From Bacteroidota bacterium (GTDB lineage: Bacteria; Bacteroidota; Rhodothermia; Rhodothermales; UBA10348): DNA of 15,563 bases. The notes below the pieces were generated by a model. It was not told where the DNA came from, ran no database searches, and worked only from the letters and a program-made list of their open reading frames with translations. The translations under genes were made by a program, and so were the position numbers. Numbering within the stretch: the first letter of the stretch is position 1; each line of letters begins with the position of its first letter. Shown in pieces: positions 1 to 7,000 of this stretch. The stretch is taken from contig SMXL01000160.1 in assembly GCA_004356385.1 (NCBI GenBank), forward strand, positions 1 to 15,563, given 5' to 3'.

Positions 1-1
1 C

Positions 2-1432
2 TCTCCAAAGGTCGATCTCACGTTAGCCATAAGAGGTGACTACGACAACATCTACGAGAAATTCCAAGTTTCACCAAGAGCTGCCGTTGTATTCAAACCA
101 TCTACCACACAATCTTTTCGAATTACCTACAACAGAGCATTTTCAGCGCCGTCGGTAAATTCTCTTTTCCTTGACATACCTGCAAGGACAACGAGTTTCC
201 CCGGAGGTCTCAAATTCATTTTACAAGGTCGCGGCGCAAGAGACGGATTTTCTTTCGACACTTTCCGTAGTTCGAACACAGCGCGGTTCTTCTTACCCGT
301 GCCTGGTGCATTTGGTCAAGATATACCCATTGCGACGATGCCACTACAGGCACTTTATGGAGCAGGGGTAGCTGGATTTGGTGCGACACTTCGTTCAAAT
401 GATCCACTTCCGCCTCCTTTCACCAATCTTCCGGCAGCTCAACGAGAGGCGCTAGCTGATCTGTTGGATGGTTTTACTCCATTCATTCAAGGCTCGACCA
501 CAGGTGTTTTGGGAATTCCTGACGGCAGCGATACGGGTTATACTGTAGTTGGCGGTCCGGTCGATATTTCACCTTTAAAACAAACGACTACTCAAACTAT
601 TGAAGTAGGATTTAAAGGGTTATTTGGTGATAATTTCCTCTTTACGATTGACGGATATTATACCAAGAAGAAAGATTTTGTCGGACCGCTTCTTGTCACC
701 AGTCCGCTCGTCTATGTCCCCGACCTAGCCGCAGATCTTGCACCAGCACTTACACCAGTAATTCAGGGTGCAGCTCTGGATCCGCAGGTTGCCGGCTTTC
801 TTGCCAGTCTGGGCTTAGACGCGGCGACCGCCGCTCAGCTCATATCTGGCCTGCTCTCTGTTGGATTTAATGCCCCTGGTAATCCAACCCCTGTGGCTGC
901 CGTACAACCTGATTCCAATAATCCTGCACTTGAATCGAATGACGGGACAGCAGTGGGAGGATTTCTGTCCTATCGGAACTTTGGTAATGTTGACTTTTTC
1001 GGTGTTGATGCAGCGTTCGAATACCAGGCTTCGAAACAGTTCACAATCTTCGGTAATTTCTCATTTGTAAGCGACGATTTCTTCGATAACGAAGAACTCG
1101 ACGAGGATGATGAGAGTACAGTTTTGGCACTTAATGCCCCCAAGATTAAGTTCAAAGCTGGCTTGAGATACGCCACGTCGTGGGGCTTCTCTTTCTCCGC
1201 TTCGGGAAGGTATATCGATGCGTTTGAAATTCGCTCAGGGCCTTATGTCGGTGAACTTGAGAGCTATTTCCAACTCGATGCTGGCATTGGATATGACTTA
1301 GACAAGTACGCGCGCGGAATGAAACTCGATGTCGGCGTCTCTAATTTACTCGACGATGATCATCGTGAATTCATTGGTGCGCCTAAGCTTGGACGCATGG
1401 TCATTGCTCGAGCCACATACAGCGTACGATAG
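2..1432 (+). CDS. TonB-dependent outer-membrane receptor, C-terminal part (5' end outside window)
   Basis: This is the barrel part of a TonB-dependent transporter that takes up a ligand across the outer membrane using TonB energy. The reading frame is open from base 2 to the TAG at 1430-1432, giving 476 residues without the plug domain, so the first ATG or GTG is not the real start. Residues 23-51 contain VSPRAAVVFKPS followed by FRITYNRAFSAPS, a stretch typical of these barrels. The end carries DVGVSNLLDDDHREFIGAP and a last strand GRMVIARATYSVR. Two Ala/Leu-rich loops (about bases 429-493 and 725-874) and an acidic loop (about residues 357-372) interrupt the strand pattern. The final residue is Arg rather than the usual aromatic. 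The substrate cannot be told. Base composition looks more AT-rich by eye than the nuo genes. The family call is firm; the ligand is unknown. Confidence 0.85.
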   Translation, partial: SPKVDLTLAIRGDYDNIYEKFQVSPRAAVVFKPSTTQSFRITYNRAFSAPSVNSLFLDIPARTTSFPGGLKFILQGRGARDGFSFDTFRSSNTARFFLPVPGAFGQDIPIATMPLQALYGAGVAGFGATLRSNDPLPPPFTNLPAAQREALADLLDGFTPFIQGSTTGVLGIPDGSDTGYTVVGGPVDISPLKQTTTQTIEVGFKGLFGDNFLFTIDGYYTKKKDFVGPLLVTSPLVYVPDLAADLAPALTPVIQGAALDPQVAGFLASLGLDAATAAQLISGLLSVGFNAPGNPTPVAAVQPDSNNPALESNDGTAVGGFLSYRNFGNVDFFGVDAAFEYQASKQFTIFGNFSFVSDDFFDNEELDEDDESTVLALNAPKIKFKAGLRYATSWGFSFSASGRYIDAFEIRSGPYVGELESYFQLDAGIGYDLDKYARGMKLDVGVSNLLDDDHREFIGAPKLGRMVIARATYSVR

Positions 1433-1639
1433 GGCTCTCCATCGTAAATTCTGTTTATCGAAGCGTGCCCGCCTTCTCTTTTTGACCAATATTCAACTCA
1501 TCTGTCTTTGACTTGAGTATGAAGAGTGGCTAGCTTCCGTGCCGCCGGGGCAAGTCCGATCAGGACCGTGCAAAATGGCGAACTGGAGTCGCGCGAAACT
1601 GGCGATCGAGTCCCGGCTAAATCAAATCGTTGCACAAAT
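1433..1639. other. Intergenic gap between receptor gene and nuoA
   Basis: These 207 bases separate the receptor gene from the complex I genes. A frame is open from 1526 into nuoA, but its 38 extra residues (rich in Arg, Ser and Gly) do not resemble the NuoA N-terminus, so I treat it as noncoding leader. I see no strong stem followed by a T-run. The T-rich tract near 1475-1483 has no convincing hairpin before it. Any nuo promoter should lie here. Confidence 0.5.
1508..1536 (+). promoter_or_regulatory. Weak candidate promoter for the nuo run
   Basis: TTGACT at 1508-1513 resembles a -35 box (five of six bases). Seventeen bases later TAGCTT at 1531-1536 is a poor -10 (three of six). It is the best sigma70-like pair I found in the leader, but Bacteroidota-type promoters differ from this consensus, so this is only a pointer to where transcription may start. 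Confidence 0.18.
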
Positions 1640-2011
1640 ATGCTCGTAGAATACGGCCCTTTTTTTATTCAGCTTGGCCTCGCAGTGGTCCTGGCTTTTG
1701 CCTTCTTGAAGGGGGCTGCGTTGCTGGGGCCCAGCAGGCCGAATCGAATCAAGCAAATGCCGTATGAAAGCGGGATGGATCCCATTGGAACGGCGCGCAC
1801 CAGGTACTCCGTCAAATTCTATCTAGTGGCGATGATCTTTATCGTATTCGACGTAGAAATTGTCTTTTTGTATCCCTGGGCTGCCAGTTTCGGTACGTTT
1901 CTGGAGGCCGGCGTGGGTCTTCAAGTGCTGGGAGTCGTGACGATTTTCGTGATCATTCTTGCCATTGGCCTGTTATACGATATTCGGAAAGGAGGTCTCG
2001 AATTCGATTGA
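1640..2011 (+). CDS. nuoA: NADH-quinone oxidoreductase subunit A
   Basis: NuoA is a small membrane subunit of complex I, close to the junction with the quinone chamber. From the ATG at 1640 the product has 123 residues, the usual size. I chose this start because MLVEYGPFFIQLGLAVVL begins the first membrane helix in the normal place; a frame open further upstream to 1526 adds 38 unlike residues. Hallmarks are YESGMDPIGTAR in the loop after helix 1, then RYSVKFYLVAMIFIVFDVE, whose acidic FDVE segment is a family signature, and a third helix near the C-terminus. There is no clear Shine-Dalgarno sequence. It is the first gene of the nuoA-H run, 62 bases before nuoB. The identification is secure; the start is likely. 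Confidence 0.95.
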   Translation: MLVEYGPFFIQLGLAVVLAFAFLKGAALLGPSRPNRIKQMPYESGMDPIGTARTRYSVKFYLVAMIFIVFDVEIVFLYPWAASFGTFLEAGVGLQVLGVVTIFVIILAIGLLYDIRKGGLEFD

Positions 2012-2073
2012 GAATCGCTAGAGCCGATCGGTCGCAGCCTCTCCCGGAACCCGAATTATCTAGCTTGTGAATT

Positions 2074-2655
2074 ATGGAATCTGACGCTTTTAATCAAGGG
2101 TATCTGACGACGCGGATTGACACCGTCGTTAACTGGGCTCGATCGAACTCTTTGATGCCCATGCCGATGGGTCTCTCTTGTTGTGCGATCGAAATGATGG
2201 CTTTCGCAGCACCCAAATACGATGTGGCGCGATTTGGTAGCGAGGCGATGCGGTTTTCACCCCGTCAGGCCGACCTCATGATCGTCGCTGGCTGGGTCAG
2301 TTATAAAATGGCTCATGCGATTCGAAGAGTCTGGGATCAGATGGCGGATCCTAAATGGGTGATTGCGATGGGGGCGTGTGCGTCGACTGGCGGCATGCAC
2401 CGCTGTTACGGTGTTGTTCAGGGATGCGATAATTTCCTCCCCGTGGACGTGTATATCCCCGGCTGCCCCCCCCGTCCAGAAGCCGTGATTCACGCTCTCA
2501 TGGATATTCAGGAAAAGATTCGGAATGAATATTCGATCGCCCGCGATGGCGTTGTCGGAGAAAAACGCCGTCCTATCGAGCCCGTGCGACCAAAAATTAT
2601 TACGCCGGATGGCGACGCCGCTGTCACTCCAAATCGTCTCTACGGTCAGGAATAG
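2074..2655 (+). CDS. nuoB: NADH-quinone oxidoreductase subunit B (carries cluster N2)
   Basis: NuoB holds the terminal 4Fe-4S cluster N2, which hands electrons to quinone at the interface with NuoD. The product has 193 residues. The cluster ligands are visible: tandem C36-C37 in [11 protein letters not shown]102 in MGACASTGG, and C131 in the signature [12 protein letters not shown]. Additional cysteines C111 and C118 lie between these and are not expected ligands. The C-terminal tail after about residue 150 is polar and lacks recognisable motifs. The codons for the C131-Pro-Pro-Arg segment make a run of eight C at the N2 site. The gene sits 62 bases after nuoA and 20 before nuoC. No Shine-Dalgarno sequence precedes the ATG. 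Identification is certain. Confidence 0.97.
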   Translation: MESDAFNQGYLTTRIDTVVNWARSNSLMPMPMGLSCCAIEMMAFAAPKYDVARFGSEAMRFSPRQADLMIVAGWVSYKMAHAIRRVWDQMADPKWVIAMGACASTGGMHRCYGVVQGCDNFLPVDVYIPGCPPRPEAVIHALMDIQEKIRNEYSIARDGVVGEKRRPIEPVRPKIITPDGDAAVTPNRLYGQE

Positions 2656-2675
2656 TTCAACCAATACGACAATTC

Positions 2676-3398
2676 ATGCCGTCCGAGCAGCAACCCACCC
2701 ATCCTAAAACGCTTCCGTTCCTGTTTACACCGGTCGACTCGCTGGACGAGTCTACGGAACAGACGAATCCGCACGTACAATCGACCACGCACGTTCCAGA
2801 CGTGGTGTCGGAACTGAGGGAACACTTCGGTGAAGCCATTCGCGCCGAATCGGTCTATGCCGGCGAGTACACGGTTCTCATCACCCGGGACAGCCTTGTC
2901 GAGATCTGTACATTCTTGAAGACAGAATTGGGGTTTACATACCTCTCCGACCTGGGCGGTATCGACCGGTTTTCTGAAGAAGAGCGCTACGAGATCTTCT
3001 ACAACTTGGTCGCGATCGAAAAGGAGCAACGTCTCCGGCTTAAAATTCGAATCGACGAATCTGATCTTGAGGCTCCGACTCTCACCAACGTCTACCGAGC
3101 AGCAGACTGGAACGAACGCGAATGTTTCGACATGTTTGGAATCCGGTTCGTGGGTCATCCCGACTTGCGTCGGATGTATATGCCGGAGGATTTCGAATAT
3201 TTTCCCCTTCGCAAGGAATTTCCACTTCTGGGCATTCCTGGATCCCTACCCCTGCCGCCGCAGTCGCCAGAGGGGGGGTTAACGATGGATCCATTCCCGG
3301 CCGCTCATGGGTCGAAACCGGTAAAGAGCTACGATGAAGAGCCCAGTGAGGGCCTTCCAGAGATGCACTCAGAGAGACCGGATACCGAAGACGGATGA
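2676..3398 (+). CDS. nuoC: NADH-quinone oxidoreductase subunit C (30 kDa subunit)
   Basis: NuoC is a structural subunit of the connecting arm and packs against NuoD. The product has 240 residues. The family signature is clear: ADWNERECFDMFGIRF, then GHPDLRRMYMPEDFE and FPLRKEFPLLG (roughly residues 142-186). The first 35-40 residues (polar, Pro/Thr-rich) and the last 50 (Gly/Pro/Glu-rich, low complexity) extend beyond the conserved core. The start is thus less certain than the rest. nuoC is separate from nuoD, unlike the fused nuoCD of enterobacteria. Its TGA overlaps the nuoD ATG as ATGA, which suggests coupled translation and equal output of two subunits used one to one. Confidence 0.95.
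   Translation: MPSEQQPTHPKTLPFLFTPVDSLDESTEQTNPHVQSTTHVPDVVSELREHFGEAIRAESVYAGEYTVLITRDSLVEICTFLKTELGFTYLSDLGGIDRFSEEERYEIFYNLVAIEKEQRLRLKIRIDESDLEAPTLTNVYRAADWNERECFDMFGIRFVGHPDLRRMYMPEDFEYFPLRKEFPLLGIPGSLPLPPQSPEGGLTMDPFPAAHGSKPVKSYDEEPSEGLPEMHSERPDTEDG
3395..3398 (+). other. ATGA stop/start overlap between nuoC and nuoD
   Basis: The nuoD ATG (3395-3397) overlaps the nuoC TGA (3396-3398). Such overlaps commonly couple translation by ribosome reinitiation. It also fixes the nuoD start. Confidence 0.85.
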
Positions 3399-4708
3399 GC
3401 ATCATCTCACATATCGATTTCGGCGAGACGCTTTCGTTTTGGCCCCGGCACAACGAAGCCATCTATCGGAGGCTCGAAAGCAAGCATGCCTGGCTGGAAG
3501 AGATCCATCATCCGGACGACGCTGAATCAGTTGACGCCCTGGACAATGAGATGATACTCAACATCGGGCCGCAGCACCCTGCCACGCATGGGGTGTTGAG
3601 ATGCGTTGTCAAACTGGACGGCGAGACGATCGAAAAATGCGTTCTCGATATCGGCTATCTGCATCGCGGACTCGAGAAAATAGCAGAATCCAAGACATAC
3701 CAGGAATTCATGCCGTATACCGACCGCATGGATTACCTGGCGCCGTACAGTAACAACGTAGCCTGGTGTCTTGCGGTTGAAAAGCTGGCTTCGATAGAAG
3801 TCCCGGAGCGGGCTCAGTGGATCCGAATGATTATGAGCGAGCTGTCGCGGATCTCGTCACACCTTCTGTGGATGGGGGTCGCACTTATGGACGCAGGTGC
3901 GGTCAGCGTATTTCTGTGGACCTTCCAATTCCGTGAAGACCTTTACAAAATATTTGATGAAGTAACGGGCGCCCGGCTGACGGTTTCGCATAGTCGAATC
4001 GGTGGCCTCGTCACCGACCTGGGTGATGTTGGCATTAAGCAGATCGAAGATTTTGTCGAGCAGTTTCCTCTCGCGATCGTAGAATGGGAGAAATTGCTCA
4101 ACCGAAATCGAATATGGATCGACCGTGTTGAAGGAGTTGGCGTACTTTCGTCAGAAGAAGTCATTGAGTTCGGAATGACCGGCGCTAACCTGCGCGGTTC
4201 GGGCGTTGGTCATGACATTCGTCGATTCGAACCGTACCTGAAGTATGACGAAGTGGACTTCATCATCCCAATTCGAACAGAAGGAGACGCTCTTGCTCGG
4301 TATTTCGTGCGGATGGAAGAGATGAAGGAGGCTGTCAAAATAATCCGACAGTGTCTGGATCGACTTCCCGAAGGAGAAATTCGTTCCGACGACGCCAAAC
4401 GGTCGTACCCCGGTAAAGACGAAGTGTATTACTCGATGGAAGGACTGATCCACGATTTTATGTACACCGATACGGGGGTTTGTCCACCGAAAGGGGCTGA
4501 GGCATACCACGCAATTGAGGCTCCCAAGGGAGAGCTCGGCTTCTATCTGCAGTCTGACGGAACCGGGCAGCCGTGCCGCGCTCGAATTAATTCACCCAGT
4601 TTTTCGAACCTCCAGGGCCTTGAGAGCATGCTCGAAGGAGGGATGATGGGCGACATGGTCGTCATGATCGCTACCGTCGACCCCGTCCTTGGCGAGGCAG
4701 ATAAATAG
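3395..4708 (+). CDS. nuoD: NADH-quinone oxidoreductase subunit D (49 kDa subunit)
   Basis: NuoD forms most of the quinone-binding pocket next to cluster N2 in NuoB. It has 437 residues, a normal length for a stand-alone NuoD. Signatures seen are LNIGPQHPATHGVLR (about 55-69, with the His-containing loop over the quinone site), GYLHRGLEK (87-95), PYTDRMDYLAPYSNN (107-121), SELSRISSHLLW, and the C-terminal DPVLGEADK. This fold derives from the large subunit of NiFe hydrogenases but lacks the metal cysteines, as expected for complex I. The first 45 residues are an extension before the conserved core. The start overlaps the nuoC stop (ATGA). The nuoE start lies 28 bases beyond the stop. Identification is certain. 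Confidence 0.97.
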   Translation: MSIISHIDFGETLSFWPRHNEAIYRRLESKHAWLEEIHHPDDAESVDALDNEMILNIGPQHPATHGVLRCVVKLDGETIEKCVLDIGYLHRGLEKIAESKTYQEFMPYTDRMDYLAPYSNNVAWCLAVEKLASIEVPERAQWIRMIMSELSRISSHLLWMGVALMDAGAVSVFLWTFQFREDLYKIFDEVTGARLTVSHSRIGGLVTDLGDVGIKQIEDFVEQFPLAIVEWEKLLNRNRIWIDRVEGVGVLSSEEVIEFGMTGANLRGSGVGHDIRRFEPYLKYDEVDFIIPIRTEGDALARYFVRMEEMKEAVKIIRQCLDRLPEGEIRSDDAKRSYPGKDEVYYSMEGLIHDFMYTDTGVCPPKGAEAYHAIEAPKGELGFYLQSDGTGQPCRARINSPSFSNLQGLESMLEGGMMGDMVVMIATVDPVLGEADK

Positions 4709-4736
4709 TCATCGAGTTTCCCATGGAATTTTCCGA

Positions 4737-5423
4737 ATGACCGACTTCACCAGAGATCCTGATATGGACAAGGAACAACTGATACCCGATCAGAATCCAG
4801 ATCCCGTTTTTTCGAACGACGAGCTGGTGTTCACAGCAGACGAGAAGCGACGGATCGAGCGGTGGAAAAGTCAGTACCCAACTGTGGACGGGGCGATTAT
4901 GCGAGCGCTGTGGCTTGCTCAGGAGAAATTCCAGTATCTCCCTCCCGAAGTCATCCGACTGACAGCTGGAGAGGTTGGTATTCCCTACGCACAGGCGTAC
5001 GGGGTCGCCACATTCTACACCCAGTATTTCAAGAAGAAGAAAGGGGTACATGTGTTGGATGTGTGCACCTGCTTTTCTTGTCAACTATGTGGCGGGTATG
5101 ATATTCTTCACTACCTGGAGTCCAAATTGGGAATTCAGGTCGGTGAGACGACCGATGATGGCTTATTTACCCTTCAAGAAGCTGAGTGTCTGGGCGCATG
5201 CGGGTCCGCACCCATGCTCCAGGTGACCAACGGTCGATATGTACTGGACCTGACCACCGAGAAAGTGGACGCACTTCTCGATGCTCTTCGCGAGGGAAGA
5301 ACACCGGAATTCACGTCTGCAACACTCCCTCAGGACGAAGACGATCTGGGTGGCAATCGGCGGTCTGACGTTAACGAATTTCAATCCTCAGGCCCCCGGC
5401 CGGTCTCCGAAACGGTCAGGTAA
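4737..5423 (+). CDS. nuoE: NADH-quinone oxidoreductase subunit E (24 kDa, 2Fe-2S)
   Basis: NuoE is the thioredoxin-fold subunit of the NADH-oxidising module and binds the off-path 2Fe-2S cluster N1a. From ATG 4737 it has 228 residues. The ligands fit the C-x4-C and C-x3-C spacing: C110 and C115 in DVCTCFSC, C151 and C155 in ECLGACGSAP. Two further cysteines, C112 and C118, flank the first pair and are uncommon. The N-terminal helical domain is seen in RIERWKSQYP and GVATFYTQYF. The last 35 residues are a polar, low-complexity tail. A TTG start at 4689 inside nuoD is possible but would add 16 residues with no family resemblance; ATG 4764 is another option. The next gene, nuoF, starts 20 bases downstream. 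Confidence 0.95.
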   Translation: MTDFTRDPDMDKEQLIPDQNPDPVFSNDELVFTADEKRRIERWKSQYPTVDGAIMRALWLAQEKFQYLPPEVIRLTAGEVGIPYAQAYGVATFYTQYFKKKKGVHVLDVCTCFSCQLCGGYDILHYLESKLGIQVGETTDDGLFTLQEAECLGACGSAPMLQVTNGRYVLDLTTEKVDALLDALREGRTPEFTSATLPQDEDDLGGNRRSDVNEFQSSGPRPVSETVR

Positions 5424-5443
5424 CGCACTCACGAAAAAGAAAA

Positions 5444-6781
5444 ATGGAAGTACATCCACAAGGGCAATCCAAAGCTGGTGATTGGCAAAGTTACCAGCGC
5501 GTTCTGCTTCCTCCCGTTAGAGACCTCCACCAGTTGGAAGTGTATGAAGGCGAGGGCGGGTACCAGATTTTCAGAGACGTCTTGTCGACGGAGAAGTGGT
5601 CGCCGCAAGCGATAACCGAGGAAATCCAAAGAAGCGTGTTACGCGGACGAGGTGGTGCAGGCTTCCCCTGCGGGTTGAAATGGACGTTTATGCCGCCGGT
5701 TGACGAAAATGTGCCGAGGTTTCTCTGCTGCAACGCCGATGAGTCAGAGCCGGGAACGTTCAAGGATCGGCAACTCATGGAATACAATCCGCACCTCGTT
5801 TTCGAGGGAATACTGCTTTCGTGCTACGCGATGTCAATCAAAACGGCGTACATGTACGTTCGCGGTGAATTTGCGGACTGGATCACGTTAATGGAGGCGG
5901 AGCTGGAAAAGGCGTATGCCAAAGGATACGTTGGTCAGAATATTCTGGGCACCGACTTCTCTACCGACATCGTGATCCACAAAGGTGCAGGTGCCTACAT
6001 TTGCGGGGAAGAATCGAGTCTGATGACTTCGCTCGAGGGCGAGCGAGCCTACCCCCGGGTGAAACCCCCGTTCCCTGCCCAAAAAGGTATTTGGGGGTAT
6101 CCGACCACCATTAATAATGTAGAAACGTTGGCCTGCGTCCCGCTGATCATTCGCCGGGGAGGCGAGTGGTTCTCACGGATCGGAGCTGAGAAACATCCCG
6201 GTCCCGTGCTCTATGGGATCTCTGGACATGTTAATCGCCCTGGGGTTTACGAGTATCCGACCGGAATGCTGATCACGGATCTCATCGAAAAAGTAGCCGG
6301 TGGTATGAGGAACGGTAAAAAGCTAAAAGCGGTCGTCCCGGGCGGTAGTTCTACACCAGTACTTACAGCAGCCATGATCGACGGCGTCACTATGGACGCT
6401 GAAACACTCCGCGATGCCGGTTCGATGATGGGAACCAGTGGCATGCTCATCATGGACGAAGACACGGACATGGTTGCGTGGCTACGTCGAGTGACTCATT
6501 TTTATCATCACGAAAGTTGCGGTCAGTGCACACCCTGCAGAGAAGGAACGGGCTGGCTCGAAAACATTGTAGCACGCATTGAGGAGGGGGAAGGCAGACT
6601 CCGAGATCTGGATCTGCTTGTGGACCTCTGTTATCAAATGGAGGGCAGAACCATCTGCGCCCTCGCAGATGCGGCTGCATGGCCGGTACGATATACCATT
6701 GAGCGTTTTAGGGACGAGTTCGAGGCGAGATGTAGACCTTCGTTGGTCGCAGGTGCTGAAGTTTTGGAAACGGTCGCATAA
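5444..6781 (+). CDS. nuoF: NADH-quinone oxidoreductase subunit F (NADH- and FMN-binding)
   Basis: NuoF is the entry point of complex I: it binds NADH and FMN and passes electrons to 4Fe-4S cluster N3. It has 445 residues, standard length. The NADH/FMN glycine-rich motif RGRGGAGFPCGLKW is at 67-80, followed by CCNADESEPGTFKDR (95-109). The family signature GAGAYICGEESSLMTSLEG is at 181-199. The N3 ligands are C359, C362 and C365 in ESCGQCTPCREG, plus C405 in RTICALADAAAWP. The ATG at 5444 follows an A-rich leader (GAAAAAGAAAA) rather than a Shine-Dalgarno sequence, which is common in Bacteroidota. It lies between nuoE and nuoG, as usual. Nothing appears broken. Confidence 0.97.
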   Translation: MEVHPQGQSKAGDWQSYQRVLLPPVRDLHQLEVYEGEGGYQIFRDVLSTEKWSPQAITEEIQRSVLRGRGGAGFPCGLKWTFMPPVDENVPRFLCCNADESEPGTFKDRQLMEYNPHLVFEGILLSCYAMSIKTAYMYVRGEFADWITLMEAELEKAYAKGYVGQNILGTDFSTDIVIHKGAGAYICGEESSLMTSLEGERAYPRVKPPFPAQKGIWGYPTTINNVETLACVPLIIRRGGEWFSRIGAEKHPGPVLYGISGHVNRPGVYEYPTGMLITDLIEKVAGGMRNGKKLKAVVPGGSSTPVLTAAMIDGVTMDAETLRDAGSMMGTSGMLIMDEDTDMVAWLRRVTHFYHHESCGQCTPCREGTGWLENIVARIEEGEGRLRDLDLLVDLCYQMEGRTICALADAAAWPVRYTIERFRDEFEARCRPSLVAGAEVLETVA

Positions 6782-6802
6782 ACAGGGAATCGATCTTTAT
6801 TC

Positions 6803-7000
6803 ATGTCCAAGATCACGATAGACAACGAAGTATTTGAATTCGAGGGCGATCATCCGGCGATCCTCCAGTTCTGTATGGACCGCGAAATCGAGTTGCCACA
6901 TTTCTGCTATCATCCGGCGATGTCAGCCCCGGCGAACTGTCGACAGTGCCTGGTCGAGATTGGCAACCCGGAGCGAGACCGTGAGACCGCCCAAAATTGA
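6803..7000 (+). pseudogene. nuoG: nuoG, N-terminal part (ferredoxin-like 2Fe-2S domain) before a frame break
   Basis: NuoG is the largest peripheral subunit of complex I and carries clusters N1b, N4 and N5. This first frame codes for 65 residues: the start of the plant-type ferredoxin domain, MSKITIDNEVFEFEGDHPAI, with cysteine ligands C35, C46 and C49 (HFCYHPAM, ANCRQCLVEIG). It ends at TGA 6998-7000 after GNPERDRETAQN. The fourth ligand of the same cluster lies in the next frame (C at 7009-7011, MTSCSLDISDG), so neither piece alone can hold N1b. Adding one base within about 6985-6996, for example lengthening CCC at 6990-6992, joins the frames as RDRETAPKLMTSC, which reads like a normal NuoG. 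A real mutation, a sequencing error or recoding are all possible; I favour an indel. Confidence 0.85.

Noticed and set aside
171..371. Separate small gene at the start of the window
   Set aside because: The frame from base 2 onward reads as TonB-dependent receptor sequence across the whole stretch without a stop.
1554..1566. GTCC-GATCA-GGAC hairpin in the nuo leader
   Set aside because: A four-base stem with a five-base loop is too weak to call as a terminator or regulatory element.
1526..1639. Upstream extension of nuoA starting at 1526
   Set aside because: The 38 added residues are polar and unlike NuoA N-termini; the family-like first helix begins at the ATG at 1640.
2008..2070. Twenty-codon upstream ORF (TTG start) preceded by AGGAGGT and ending three bases before nuoB
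   Set aside because: The Shine-Dalgarno match is explained by the Arg-Lys-Gly-Gly codons at the NuoA C-terminus, which are normal there, and a TTG start in a lineage with little Shine-Dalgarno use is weak evidence.
2257..3158. Two long minus-strand ORFs opposite nuoB and nuoC (135 and 170 residues)
   Set aside because: They lie antisense to strongly conserved complex I genes, show no domain motifs, and have compositions expected of codon shadows.
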